From Chryseobacterium fluminis (GTDB lineage Bacteria > Bacteroidota > Bacteroidia > Flavobacteriales > Weeksellaceae), in contig NZ_CP111121.1 of the NCBI RefSeq assembly GCF_026314945.1, positions 1,922,001-1,986,000 on the forward strand: a DNA stretch of 64,000 nt, in the 5' to 3' direction. The notes under the pieces are model-generated. The model was not told the DNA's origin and searched no databases. It saw only the letters and a list, made by a program, of their open reading frames with translations. The position numbers and the translations under genes were made by a program. The number at the start of each line of letters is the position of its first letter. Position 1 is the stretch's first letter. Of the stretch, positions 35,743-44,587 are shown piece by piece.

Positions 35743-37815
35743 ATGTCATTACACTTTAATCCGAGAGATATCACATGGCTTGCTTTCAATGAGAGGGTTC
35801 TGCAGGAAGCGATGGACGAAAAAGTACCTTTACATCTGAGAATTCGTTTTTTAGGAATTTTCTCCAACAATTTAGATGAATTTTTCAGAGTGCGGGTTGC
35901 CGGATTAAAGCGTGCCATGGATTTCAAGGAGAAAGTGATAGCGGAGTCTTTTTACCAGCCACCGTCAAAGATTCTTCAGAAGATCAATGAGATCGTGATA
36001 AGGCATCAGCAGAATTTTGATAAGACCTGGAAAACAATTCAGGAAGAAATGGCTGACCACAAAGTATTTATTAGGACATCGAAAAACCTGACTGCAAAGC
36101 AGAAAGAATTTGTCAGAAATTATTTTGATGAAGTGGTAGAATCCAATGTGATTCCTATTTTACTTCACGAAAATACCCCAATGCCTTATATGAGAGATAA
36201 AAGCCTTTATCTGGGGGTAGCTATGCGAAAAAAAGACTGGCAATATTCAAGCAACTATGCTATTATAGAAATTCCTTCACGATTTGTAGGCCGGTTTGTC
36301 CTTCTGCCTGCAGAGACTCCTGACGAAAAAGATGTAATGCTGCTGGAAGACGTGATTACCTTCAATCTTCCCCATATTTTTTCTTATTTCGGGTATGATG
36401 AATTTGCCGCCCATGCTTTCAAAGTAACAAAAGATGCAGAAATGGACCTGGATAATGATATCCGAACCAATTTTGCTGAAAAAATAGAAAAGGGTCTCAA
36501 AAACAGAAGAAAAGGGAAACCCACGCGTTTCGTTTTTGATAAAGATATGGATAAAGCTTTGCTTGAACTGCTGATCCGAAAACTGAACCTAACCAAAAAA
36601 GACAGTATTATCCCTGGCGGAAAAATTCATAATTTTAAACACTTTATGGACTTTCCGGATGTTTTTGAAAAATATGAAAGACCGGTAGAAAGAACCTCCT
36701 TTACCCACCAGGCTTTTGAACATGGCGAAAGAGTTACAGATGTCATTCTGAAACATGATGTCCTGCTTACTTTCCCTTATCATAAATATAATCCTGTGAT
36801 CGATCTTTTACGTGAAGCAGCAATGGACCCTGACGTGAAATCTATCCAGATCACGGCATACCGGCTGGCCAGCAGCTCGAAAATCATCAATGCATTGATT
36901 TATGCCGCGAGAAACGGTAAGGAAGTAACGGTCATGCTTGAGCTTCAGGCAAGATTCGATGAAGAATCCAATCTTGAGTGGAAAGAAATGCTGGAACCGG
37001 AAGGAATTACTGTTTTGGTTGGAATTCCGGATAAAAAAGTACACGCCAAGCTCTGTGTGATCAAAAAACGGGCGCACAATAAAACCATTCAGTATGGATT
37101 TGTAAGTACGGGAAACTTCAATGAGAAAACGGCCAGAATTTATGGTGATCATTTATTAATGACTGCGGACCGGAATATAATGGCAGATATTAATAAAGTT
37201 TTCAATGTGTTAAAAAAACCGAAGGAAGATTATTTACCGGTTTTAAAAACATGCAAGAATTTATTAGTTTGCCCCCAGTTTATGCGTGAAAAGATCGTTC
37301 ATCATATTGATAAAGAAATCGAGGAGGCAAAAGCCGGAAGAAGAGCAGAAATGATTATCAAAGCGAATTCTGTGAGCGACAGGGGATTAATTGAAAAACT
37401 GTATTCAGCCGCCGAAGAGGGAGTGGTCATCAAAATGATTGTAAGAGGGATCTACTGTGCAATTAATCAGAAAGACTTTAAAGAAAAAATAAAAGCCATC
37501 AGTATTGTTGATGAATATCTGGAGCATGCCAGGGTGATGTACTTTTATAACAAAGGATCTGAAGATATCTATATTTCATCAGCAGACTGGATGACCAGGA
37601 ATTTGGATTACAGAATCGAGGCTGCTGCTAAAATAAGCGATAAAAATCTCAAGAAAGAAGTAAAGGATATTCTCGACATCCAGTTGAGTGATAATGTAAA
37701 AGCCCGGATTTTAGACAAAAAACTGAGCAACGAATATATCAGCAATGATAAAGAGGAATGCCGTTCTCAGGTAGAAACATACAGATATTTAAAAGCCAAA
37801 ACGAATAAGAAATGA
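35743..37815 (+). CDS. ppk1: Polyphosphate kinase 1
   Basis: A 690-residue enzyme that builds polyphosphate from ATP reversibly. The N-terminal block FNPRDITWLAFNERVLQEAM and the phospholipase-D-like domains are present. PDKKVHAKLCVIKKR contains the catalytic histidine that is phosphorylated, and IYISSADWMTRNLDYRIEAA is the second half-site. Length is normal. Its stop overlaps the start of ppx by 4 bp, so synthesis and breakdown enzymes are made together. It is divergent from dnaK with 242 bp between. Confidence 0.95.
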   Translation: MSLHFNPRDITWLAFNERVLQEAMDEKVPLHLRIRFLGIFSNNLDEFFRVRVAGLKRAMDFKEKVIAESFYQPPSKILQKINEIVIRHQQNFDKTWKTIQEEMADHKVFIRTSKNLTAKQKEFVRNYFDEVVESNVIPILLHENTPMPYMRDKSLYLGVAMRKKDWQYSSNYAIIEIPSRFVGRFVLLPAETPDEKDVMLLEDVITFNLPHIFSYFGYDEFAAHAFKVTKDAEMDLDNDIRTNFAEKIEKGLKNRRKGKPTRFVFDKDMDKALLELLIRKLNLTKKDSIIPGGKIHNFKHFMDFPDVFEKYERPVERTSFTHQAFEHGERVTDVILKHDVLLTFPYHKYNPVIDLLREAAMDPDVKSIQITAYRLASSSKIINALIYAARNGKEVTVMLELQARFDEESNLEWKEMLEPEGITVLVGIPDKKVHAKLCVIKKRAHNKTIQYGFVSTGNFNEKTARIYGDHLLMTADRNIMADINKVFNVLKKPKEDYLPVLKTCKNLLVCPQFMREKIVHHIDKEIEEAKAGRRAEMIIKANSVSDRGLIEKLYSAAEEGVVIKMIVRGIYCAINQKDFKEKIKAISIVDEYLEHARVMYFYNKGSEDIYISSADWMTRNLDYRIEAAAKISDKNLKKEVKDILDIQLSDNVKARILDKKLSNEYISNDKEECRSQVETYRYLKAKTNKK

Positions 37816-38696
37816 AGATTGCAGCCATAGATATAGGAAGTAATGCCGCCAGACTTTTGATCAATGAAGTAAAAATCAACAATAAAAAACCTGAATTTAT
37901 CAAACTTAATCTGCTCAGGATCCCTTTACGATTGGGAATGGACGTTTTTACGCTGGGGAAAATCGGGGAAGAAAGAGAAAGAATGGTCATAGATTCAATG
38001 AAAATTTTCAGCGATCTGATGAAAATTTATCATGTTGAACATTACAGGGCCTGTGCCACCAGTGCCATGAGAGATGCTGCCAACGGTCAGGATATCATCC
38101 GGCAGGTAAAGGAAACTTCAGGAATCGATATTGAGATTATTTCCGGTGACGAAGAGGCAACCCTGGTTTTTGAAAACCACATCGCAGAAGGTCTGGATAA
38201 TGAATTTGCCTATTTATATATTGATGTCGGCGGGGGTTCCACAGAGCTGACATTCTACGAAAACGGTAAAATGATCTACGAAAAATCTTTCAATATCGGG
38301 ACCATCCGGCTGCTGAATAATTTGGTGACTCCTAATAACTGGCACGAGATGAAAGAGGAGATCAGAAAGAATATCAACAGTAAAAAACCGGTTGTAGCGA
38401 TAGGATCCGGAGGAAATATCAATAAAGTTTTCTCCATGAGCAAAACCAAAGACGGAAAACCGATGTCTCTTGCTCATCTGAAAAAAGTGCACAAAGAATT
38501 TGATGATATGACGGTTGAAGAAAGAATGACGAAATATAATATGAGAGAAGACAGAGCCGACGTGCTGGTTCATGCCATTAAGATTTTCAACAATGTAATG
38601 TCGTGGTCGGAAATCAATAAAATTTTTGTTCCGAAAATTTCTGTTGCCGATGGGTTGATTCATAATATTTACAGTCAGCTACACGATAAAAAATAA
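37812..38696 (+). CDS. ppx: Exopolyphosphatase (Ppx/GppA family)
   Basis: A 294-residue enzyme of the ASKHA (actin/Hsp70) fold that removes phosphate from polyphosphate ends or from pppGpp. It begins MKIAAIDIGSNAARLLI, the phosphate-1 loop. YLYIDVGGGSTELTFY is the second loop and AIGSGGNINKVF the third. It is shorter than E. coli Ppx and lacks the C-terminal HD domain, as many Bacteroidota members do. It overlaps ppk1 by 4 bp and is followed by a terminator hairpin. Confidence 0.88.
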   Translation: MKIAAIDIGSNAARLLINEVKINNKKPEFIKLNLLRIPLRLGMDVFTLGKIGEERERMVIDSMKIFSDLMKIYHVEHYRACATSAMRDAANGQDIIRQVKETSGIDIEIISGDEEATLVFENHIAEGLDNEFAYLYIDVGGGSTELTFYENGKMIYEKSFNIGTIRLLNNLVTPNNWHEMKEEIRKNINSKKPVVAIGSGGNINKVFSMSKTKDGKPMSLAHLKKVHKEFDDMTVEERMTKYNMREDRADVLVHAIKIFNNVMSWSEINKIFVPKISVADGLIHNIYSQLHDKK

Positions 38697-38716
38697 TTTT
38701 AAAATTCCTCATATTG

Positions 38717-38742
38717 AACCGGTCATTCAGATCGGTTTTTTT
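38717..38742 (+). terminator. Terminator after ppk1-ppx
   Basis: Hairpin AACCGGTC / GATCGGTT (one mismatch) followed by a T run, 21 bp past the ppx stop. Confidence 0.7.
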
Positions 38743-38878
38743 CTGCCTTTTTTACCATTATTTTTACATGATTCCTGTATCAGCAGTCTTTCGTAAAGAA
38801 TAAAACATTATAATTTTCGCATTTATTTTAAAGTAAAAGCAGGAACGGAACGTCGTCAACAATAATAACAACAAGAAA

Positions 38879-39532
38879 ATGAACTCAATTAAAATAATCA
38901 TAACAGGAGCAACGGGTATGGTTGGCGAAGGCGTTCTAATGGAATGTCTTGAAAACCCTAACGTTTCAGAAATTCTAAGTGTCAGCAGAAAACCTTCCGG
39001 AAAAAAACACGCTAAACTGAAAGAATATATCGTTCCGGAATTCCTGGACATTGATCCGAATGATGAAAATCTAAAAGGCTATGATGCTGTTTTCTTTTGT
39101 GCCGGCATCAGCAGTGTAGGGATGAATGAAGAAGACTACACCAAAGTTACTTACGATACTACACTGCACTTTGCAAAAGCAGCATTACATCAGAATCCGG
39201 ATATGGTTTTCAACTATGTTTCAGGGCTGTATACCGATAAAACAGAAAGCGGAAAACAGATGTGGGCAAGGGTAAAAGGAAGAACGGAAAATGCTCTCAA
39301 AAAGTTAGGCTTCAGAGGCGAATACAACTTTCGTCCGGGATTTATGAAACCTGTTGACGGTCAGAAAAATATAAAATGGTTTTTTAAACCCTTTATTTGG
39401 ATTTTCCCTGTTATATTACCTTCAAAATCATTAACTTTACATGAAGTCGGGAAAGCAATGATCAATGCGGTTCAGAAAGGATACCCTACCTCAGTTTTAG
39501 AAATTAAGGACATCAAAAACCTAGCCCTATGA
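38879..39532 (+). CDS. NAD(P)-binding epimerase-like protein
   Basis: A 217-residue Rossmann-fold protein of the atypical short-chain dehydrogenase class. The dinucleotide loop is ITGATGMVGEG near the start, and DAVFFCAGIS marks the fourth strand. It lacks a clear YxxxK catalytic pair; YVSGLYTD with MWARVKG is the nearest. Similar proteins are annotated as NmrA/epimerase-like with unknown substrate. A 49-residue membrane protein gene overlaps its stop (ATGA). Confidence 0.75.
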   Translation: MNSIKIIITGATGMVGEGVLMECLENPNVSEILSVSRKPSGKKHAKLKEYIVPEFLDIDPNDENLKGYDAVFFCAGISSVGMNEEDYTKVTYDTTLHFAKAALHQNPDMVFNYVSGLYTDKTESGKQMWARVKGRTENALKKLGFRGEYNFRPGFMKPVDGQKNIKWFFKPFIWIFPVILPSKSLTLHEVGKAMINAVQKGYPTSVLEIKDIKNLAL

Positions 39533-39678
39533 AAGAAATGTTAAAAAGAATTTTTCTGGTTGCTTTTATCCTGCTGGTTCTGACGGCCGTTTCAGGATTT
39601 TTCTACATGCAGAAACATCCGCTGGAAGGGAAAAAACCTGCATTACAGGATATGAATCTCTCACGAAAAAGTAAATAA
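39529..39678 (+). CDS. 49-residue membrane protein, coupled to the epimerase-like gene
   Basis: An ATG that overlaps the preceding stop by 4 bp starts a frame with one N-terminal membrane span (FLVAFILLVLTAVSGFFYM) and a short basic tail ending LSRKSK. The overlap favours real translation. It could be the truncated start of a longer exported protein, since the hydrophobic segment looks like a signal anchor. Function unknown. Confidence 0.5.
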   Translation: MKEMLKRIFLVAFILLVLTAVSGFFYMQKHPLEGKKPALQDMNLSRKSK

Positions 39679-39834
39679 ATAATTATTTTAAAGTTTCTGC
39701 CAGTCAACTGCCGGGAGATTATCTGTTTTGGGTTTCCCAATTGTATTACCTATTTATTAAACATTTATTAAAATTACCTTAAAATACTTACAAAGTATAA
39801 AGATCATTTTTGCATCAATTAATATAATTCAAAA

Positions 39835-42800
39835 ATGACTGATAACTACTTGTTAAAAGGGTCTGTAATTGCCGCATTTTTTCTGCAGGGGGCACTTTTC
39901 GGGCAATCGGCCCTTATCCACTACTGGAATTTTAACAATAATACTTCTGCTGCTGCCATTACCGCACCTACCTCAACACTGGTAGGAGGAACCCTGGCTG
40001 CTGTTACAAACGGAACTACCGAAGTGGATTTCGCAGGCGGTACCGGACAAAACTTCAATGTTGATAATTTAAATGCGAGAAACGGAGATGCTTCCGGAAC
40101 CCATTTGAGATATAATTTTCCGATCAATGGTAATTTACAGTTTAACTTACCGACTACGGGATACAGCAATGTAATTGTAAAGTTTACAACCCGAAGATCC
40201 GGTTCCGGTGCCGGAACACAGACCTGGTCTTATTCGACAGACGGAACAACTTTTCAGACATACCAGACGGTTTCTCCACAGGATGCGAACCCGCAACTGA
40301 TTACTTTTGATTTTTCTGCCGTTTCAGGTGTCGCAAACAATCCGAATTTCAAATTAAAAGTTGAATTTTCAGCAGGTACAGGTGGTAGTGTCGGAAATAA
40401 CCGTTTTGATAATTTTACGGTGGATGCAACCGCCGTAAACGGTACAGATACCAATCCTCCTACTGTTACCTATTTACCGGTAAACAACACCAATAATGCC
40501 TCAACAACTGTACATCCTACGATTACTTTTAATGAGGACGTAAGATTAACAGACAATTCTCCGATTAACAATTCTAATGCACAAATGCTTGTAGATTTCC
40601 GCCTTGGAAATGCTTCAGGTGCTCAAATTCCCTTTACAACCACTTTCAGCAATAACAAAATCACTGTTATTCCAACCTCCGGCCTGGTTCCCAGCCAGAC
40701 CTATTATCTGGCTTTAAAACCAAATATGGTGGAAGATACCAGTGATAATGCAGTCGTATCCGTGACCTCTGCGGTATTTACCACTGCCGGAACGTCGGTT
40801 TCTTTAGACAAAAACTTTATTAAGGTTAATGAAAATGCGGGAAATCTGGCATTTAAAATTAATATTGCCAATCCTTCCACTTCCACGGTAAACCTGGTTG
40901 TAAAACCAGCTCCTTTCAGCACAGCAGATGGTAATGATTTTACTTTAACAAATCAAACAATCAATATCACTCCCTCTATAACAAGCTATACTGTAAATAT
41001 TCCTATTATCGATGATGCACTGGAAGAGCAGCAGGCAGAATATTTTGTGGTGAGTCTGGAAAATCCTGTCGGAGCAAGTATTTCGGGCGATAATAACGCG
41101 ACAGTCTATATTGTGGATAATGACAAACCGGCTCCGGTTCCGTCAAACCAGATTCAGTTAAATTATATCGGCAGCTTTGATCCTTCGGGAAACAACAGCA
41201 GCTCGACTGAAATTGTTGTTCATGATCCTTCCACCCAGAGACTGTTTACGATCAGTTCAATAACGGATGTCTTTGATATTATCAATTTCAGCAATCCCAA
41301 TACACCTACGGTTATCAACACCGTTAATATGGCTCCTTACGGCGGAATCACAAGTATTGCCGTTAAAAACGGAATCATCGCGGCTGCATCCCCGAATGCC
41401 AATCCACAGCTAAACGGTTCTGTGGTTTTCTTCGATATCAATGGAAATTTCCTGAAGCAGGTAACCGTGGGTGCCTTACCGGATATGGTGGCCTTCTCTC
41501 CGGACGGTACAAAAGTAATCACCGCCAACGAAGGGGAGCCTAATGATGCCTATACCGTAGATCCCGAAGGAACCGTCAGCATAATTGATATTTCCGGAGG
41601 AATCGGAAATCTCAGTCAGACCAATGTTACGACTCTAAATTTCAATGCCTTCGATTCCCAGATTGCTGCTTTATCCGCAACAGGGCTGAGAAAAGTGAGA
41701 ACCAACAATACGCTTTCACAGGATCTGGAACCAGAATATGTAACGATAAGTTCTGACAGCCAGAAAGCATGGGTTACCCTTCAGGAAAACAATGCAGTGG
41801 CAGAAATCAATTTACAGACTAAGACCGTTACCGGAATCTGGGGATTAGGTAAAAAAGACATGAGTCTTCCCGGGAATGGTTTTGATGCTTCCGATAATAA
41901 TGGAGAGGTGCTGATTGCCAACTGGCCTGTAAAAGCCTATTACCTTCCTGATGCCGTTCAGAATTATAAGGTAGGAAATACGAACTATATTATAACCGCA
42001 AACGAAGGGGACGAAAAAGATCTTTCCGGTTTCAGCGAAAGAACAACCGTCGGGGCGAATGATTACACTTTAGATCCGGCCATTTTTCCGCAATCATCGA
42101 TTTTAAAGGCTTCCTATAACCTGGGAAGATTCAGGGTTACCAATGCCACCGGAAATACGGACGCAGATCCACAGTTTGAAGAAATCGCAGCCCTGGGAGC
42201 ACGTTCTTTCTCAATTTTCAATGCAGATACGAAACAAATTGTTTATGACAGCGGCGATCAGTTTGAAAGATACATCGCGGCCAATCATCCTTTAATTTTC
42301 AATGCGGATAACGAATCAAACACCATAAAAAGCAGAAGCCGTGCTAAAGGTCCGGAGCCCGAAGGTGTCGCTTTGGGAACCATCAGCGGACAGACGTATG
42401 CGTTCATCACATTGGAAAGAACGGGAGGCGTGATGGCTTACAATATTACCGATCCCAATAATCCTACTTTTGCCGATTATAAACATTCCCGTATGACTTC
42501 GGTATATGGTGGCGATAATGGTCCTGAAGGAATCATCTATATCGCTCCGGGAAATACGACCACAGGAAAAGGATATGTCATTGTAGCCAATGAGATCAGC
42601 GGAACATTATCTATGTACGAAGTTGCCGGCTCAGGAGCATTGGCAACAGGGGAAACACCTTCTGAAAAAGCCACCTTCAATATATTCCCGAATCCGGTTC
42701 CGAAAGGAAATACTTTGTATTTTAACAGAGCTCAGGATTATGAACTGTACGATATGTCAGGTAAAATGATCGGGAAAGAGAAAAAAGCTTTAACCATTGA

Positions 42801-42876
42801 CACTTCAAAACTTTCTACAGGCGTTTATCTGGTAAAAACGTCTGAAGGACTCATAAAAAGAGTCATTGTAAAATAG
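39835..42876 (+). CDS. Secreted choice-of-anchor I family protein with T9SS tail
   Basis: A 1013-residue exported protein. Order: signal peptide (about 1-24); a lamin/LamG-like N-terminal region; a bacterial Ig-like domain (PPTVTYLPVNNTNNASTTVH, about 208-318); a Calx-beta-like domain (about 320-430, with VNENAGNLAF and VYIVDNDKPAP); then the choice-of-anchor I beta-propeller (GSFDPSGNNSSSTEIVVHDP to IVANEISGTLSMYEV). The last about 80 residues (NIFPNPVPKGNTLYFNRA to GVYLVKTSEGLIKRVIVK) are a type IX secretion sorting domain, so the protein is exported to the cell surface. Relatives are sometimes linked to alkaline phosphatase-like activity, which I cannot confirm. It is monocistronic with a strong terminator. 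Confidence 0.85.
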   Translation: MTDNYLLKGSVIAAFFLQGALFGQSALIHYWNFNNNTSAAAITAPTSTLVGGTLAAVTNGTTEVDFAGGTGQNFNVDNLNARNGDASGTHLRYNFPINGNLQFNLPTTGYSNVIVKFTTRRSGSGAGTQTWSYSTDGTTFQTYQTVSPQDANPQLITFDFSAVSGVANNPNFKLKVEFSAGTGGSVGNNRFDNFTVDATAVNGTDTNPPTVTYLPVNNTNNASTTVHPTITFNEDVRLTDNSPINNSNAQMLVDFRLGNASGAQIPFTTTFSNNKITVIPTSGLVPSQTYYLALKPNMVEDTSDNAVVSVTSAVFTTAGTSVSLDKNFIKVNENAGNLAFKINIANPSTSTVNLVVKPAPFSTADGNDFTLTNQTINITPSITSYTVNIPIIDDALEEQQAEYFVVSLENPVGASISGDNNATVYIVDNDKPAPVPSNQIQLNYIGSFDPSGNNSSSTEIVVHDPSTQRLFTISSITDVFDIINFSNPNTPTVINTVNMAPYGGITSIAVKNGIIAAASPNANPQLNGSVVFFDINGNFLKQVTVGALPDMVAFSPDGTKVITANEGEPNDAYTVDPEGTVSIIDISGGIGNLSQTNVTTLNFNAFDSQIAALSATGLRKVRTNNTLSQDLEPEYVTISSDSQKAWVTLQENNAVAEINLQTKTVTGIWGLGKKDMSLPGNGFDASDNNGEVLIANWPVKAYYLPDAVQNYKVGNTNYIITANEGDEKDLSGFSERTTVGANDYTLDPAIFPQSSILKASYNLGRFRVTNATGNTDADPQFEEIAALGARSFSIFNADTKQIVYDSGDQFERYIAANHPLIFNADNESNTIKSRSRAKGPEPEGVALGTISGQTYAFITLERTGGVMAYNITDPNNPTFADYKHSRMTSVYGGDNGPEGIIYIAPGNTTTGKGYVIVANEISGTLSMYEVAGSGALATGETPSEKATFNIFPNPVPKGNTLYFNRAQDYELYDMSGKMIGKEKKALTIDTSKLSTGVYLVKTSEGLIKRVIVK

Positions 42877-42902
42877 AATATATTATTTAATTGATTGAAA
42901 TG

Positions 42903-42924
42903 AGCCCCATTCCGGGGCTTTTTT
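42903..42924 (+). terminator. Terminator after the choice-of-anchor I gene
   Basis: AGCCCC / GGGGCT hairpin with a 5-base loop and a six-T run, 27 bp past the stop. Confidence 0.85.
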
Positions 42925-43014
42925 GTCGTTTTAGATTCCAGATTTTCAAACTGACAGATGCCAAAAACCCACTTCAGAATCTGAAAATCCTGTTTTAAAA
43001 TAAAACCACAAAAA

Positions 43015-43038
43015 AAGGCAGGTTTAAAAACCTGCCTT
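43015..43038 (-). terminator. Terminator after nifU
   Basis: AAGGCAGGTTT / AAACCTGCCTT hairpin, followed on the minus strand by a seven-base T run. It lies 24 bp past the NifU stop. Confidence 0.85.
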
Positions 43039-43061
43039 AAAAAATATTGTATTGTCATTTT

Positions 43062-43310
43062 TTACTCTACGCTTACCACTTTTTCAATTTCGGGAGCGTG
43101 CTGTTTGATCGTATTTTCCACTCCTAACTTAAGAGTTGAATAATTTAATGAACAACCGGAACAGTTTCCCAACAGCTTTACATACACTAAATTGTCTTTC
43201 ACGTCAATAAGCTCAATGTCTCCACCGTCTTTATTAAGAAACGGACGAATGCTTTCTAGAGCTTCCATTACTCTTGTTACGGTATCTTCGTGTGTTATGT
43301 TTGTTTCCAT
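43062..43310 (-). CDS. NifU-like iron-sulfur scaffold protein
   Basis: An 82-residue NifU C-terminal-domain protein that carries a [4Fe-4S] cluster on the Cys-x2-Cys motif in LLGNCSGCSLNYST. It begins with an acidic helix and RPFLNKDGGDIELID, the family hallmark. It lies 41 bp downstream of the Mrp/NBP35 ATPase on the same strand, so the two probably work together in cluster loading. Confidence 0.92.
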   Translation of the reverse strand: METNITHEDTVTRVMEALESIRPFLNKDGGDIELIDVKDNLVYVKLLGNCSGCSLNYSTLKLGVENTIKQHAPEIEKVVSVE

Positions 43311-43351
43311 ATTTTTTCTTCAGTTCAATTCGGTTTTTTCACAATTGAAAA

Positions 43352-44458
43352 TTATTTTGCTTTCGGCGAGCATCCCGCCATTGTTGTAATCTTTACGGCT
43401 TCTGTCGGAGGAAGGAATTTATTTCTTTCGACCAGACTTTCCACCATTTTACGGGCAGTTTCTGTATAGATGTCTGCGATTTTAGAATTTTCCTGTAAGG
43501 CAGCCGGTCTTCCGACATCACCTGCTTCTCTGATGCTTTGGATCAGAGGAATTTCTCCTAATACCGGGATCCCTAAATCATCTGCCAGATATTGTGCTCC
43601 CTGGTTTCCGAAAATATAATATTTATTATCCGGTAATTCTTCCGGTGTAAAATACGCCATATTTTCGACTAATCCAAGTACAGGAATGTTAATGCTTTCC
43701 ATCTGGAACATCGCAATTCCTTTTCTTACGTCTGCTAACGCTACATGCTGAGGGGTACTTACGATCACCGCTCCTGTTACAGGAACTTCCTGGATAATGG
43801 ATAAGTGAATATCCCCTGTTCCCGGTGGAAGATCGATTAATAAAAAGTCCAGCTCTCCCCAGTCTGCATCACGGATCATCTGGTTCAATGCTTTTGAAGC
43901 CATCGGGCCTCTCCATACCACTGCCTGATTGGAACCTGAAAAATATCCTATTGAAAGCATTTTAACGCCATAATTTTCAATAGGTTTCATCAGGTTTTTA
44001 CCGTTTACTTCTACAGAAATCGGTTTCTGCCCTTCCGTATCAAACATGGTAGGAACGGAAGGTCCGTAGATATCCGCATCCAGTAATCCAACTTTGAAAC
44101 CCATTTTTGCCAAAGTTACCGCCATATTGGCCGCAACGGTAGATTTACCAACGCCTCCTTTTCCTGAAGCAATGGCAATAATATTCTGAATTCCCGGAAT
44201 TTGTTTTCCTTTGATCTGGCTCTGCTGGATTTCGGTGGGCTCAGGAGAAACAATCTTCAATTTTAAGTTAATCTCTTCTCCAAATTCACTTGCGAAAGCC
44301 TGTTTCATAGCAGCCTCCAGTTTTTTCTTTTCGTGCATGGCAGGCGAGTGTGCCGTCATGTCAATATATACGTCGTTGCCCATTACCTGGAAATTGCTTA
44401 CCAAGTCATCAACTTCTATCTCTTTAAGGAAATTTTGTACCTTTTCTTTCGTCAACAT
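43352..44458 (-). CDS. apbC: Mrp/NBP35-family iron-sulfur carrier ATPase
   Basis: A 368-residue P-loop ATPase that binds and transfers iron-sulfur clusters. The N-terminal domain (about 1-90) is the FeS-assembly DUF59 type. The deviant Walker A is IASGKGGVGKSTVAAN near residue 96, and the DUF1611-like region contains DADIYGPSVP and IDLPPGTGD. The usual CxxC near the C-terminus is not obvious, although CSPKAK ends the protein. It is followed by nifU. A TAAATTTG promoter box lies 20 bp upstream. Confidence 0.9.
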   Translation of the reverse strand: MLTKEKVQNFLKEIEVDDLVSNFQVMGNDVYIDMTAHSPAMHEKKKLEAAMKQAFASEFGEEINLKLKIVSPEPTEIQQSQIKGKQIPGIQNIIAIASGKGGVGKSTVAANMAVTLAKMGFKVGLLDADIYGPSVPTMFDTEGQKPISVEVNGKNLMKPIENYGVKMLSIGYFSGSNQAVVWRGPMASKALNQMIRDADWGELDFLLIDLPPGTGDIHLSIIQEVPVTGAVIVSTPQHVALADVRKGIAMFQMESINIPVLGLVENMAYFTPEELPDNKYYIFGNQGAQYLADDLGIPVLGEIPLIQSIREAGDVGRPAALQENSKIADIYTETARKMVESLVERNKFLPPTEAVKITTMAGCSPKAK

Positions 44459-44477
44459 AAACTAAATAAATTGTTTA

Positions 44478-44485
44478 CAAATTTA
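44478..44485 (-). promoter_or_regulatory. Bacteroidota -7 box (TAAATTTG) for apbC-nifU
   Basis: A perfect TAnnTTTG match on the minus strand, 20 bp upstream of the apbC start. Confidence 0.5.
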
Positions 44486-44535
44486 CGGAAATTTTACCTA
44501 TTTAGAATAAGTAAACGCAATGATAGATATTTTCT

Positions 44536-44565
44536 TTTGTGAATCCAAATTTTATAGTACTTTAG
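44536..44565 (+). promoter_or_regulatory. Candidate promoter of the GH92 gene
   Basis: TTTG followed after 18 bases by TACTTTAG, one mismatch from TAnnTTTG, 22 bp before the ATG. Confidence 0.35.
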
Positions 44566-44587
44566 GGGAATTTTAATTTTTTACACG

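Noticed and set aside
38214..38663. 149-residue minus-strand frame inside ppx
   Set aside because: It is a shadow of the exopolyphosphatase frame, which has all three phosphate loops.
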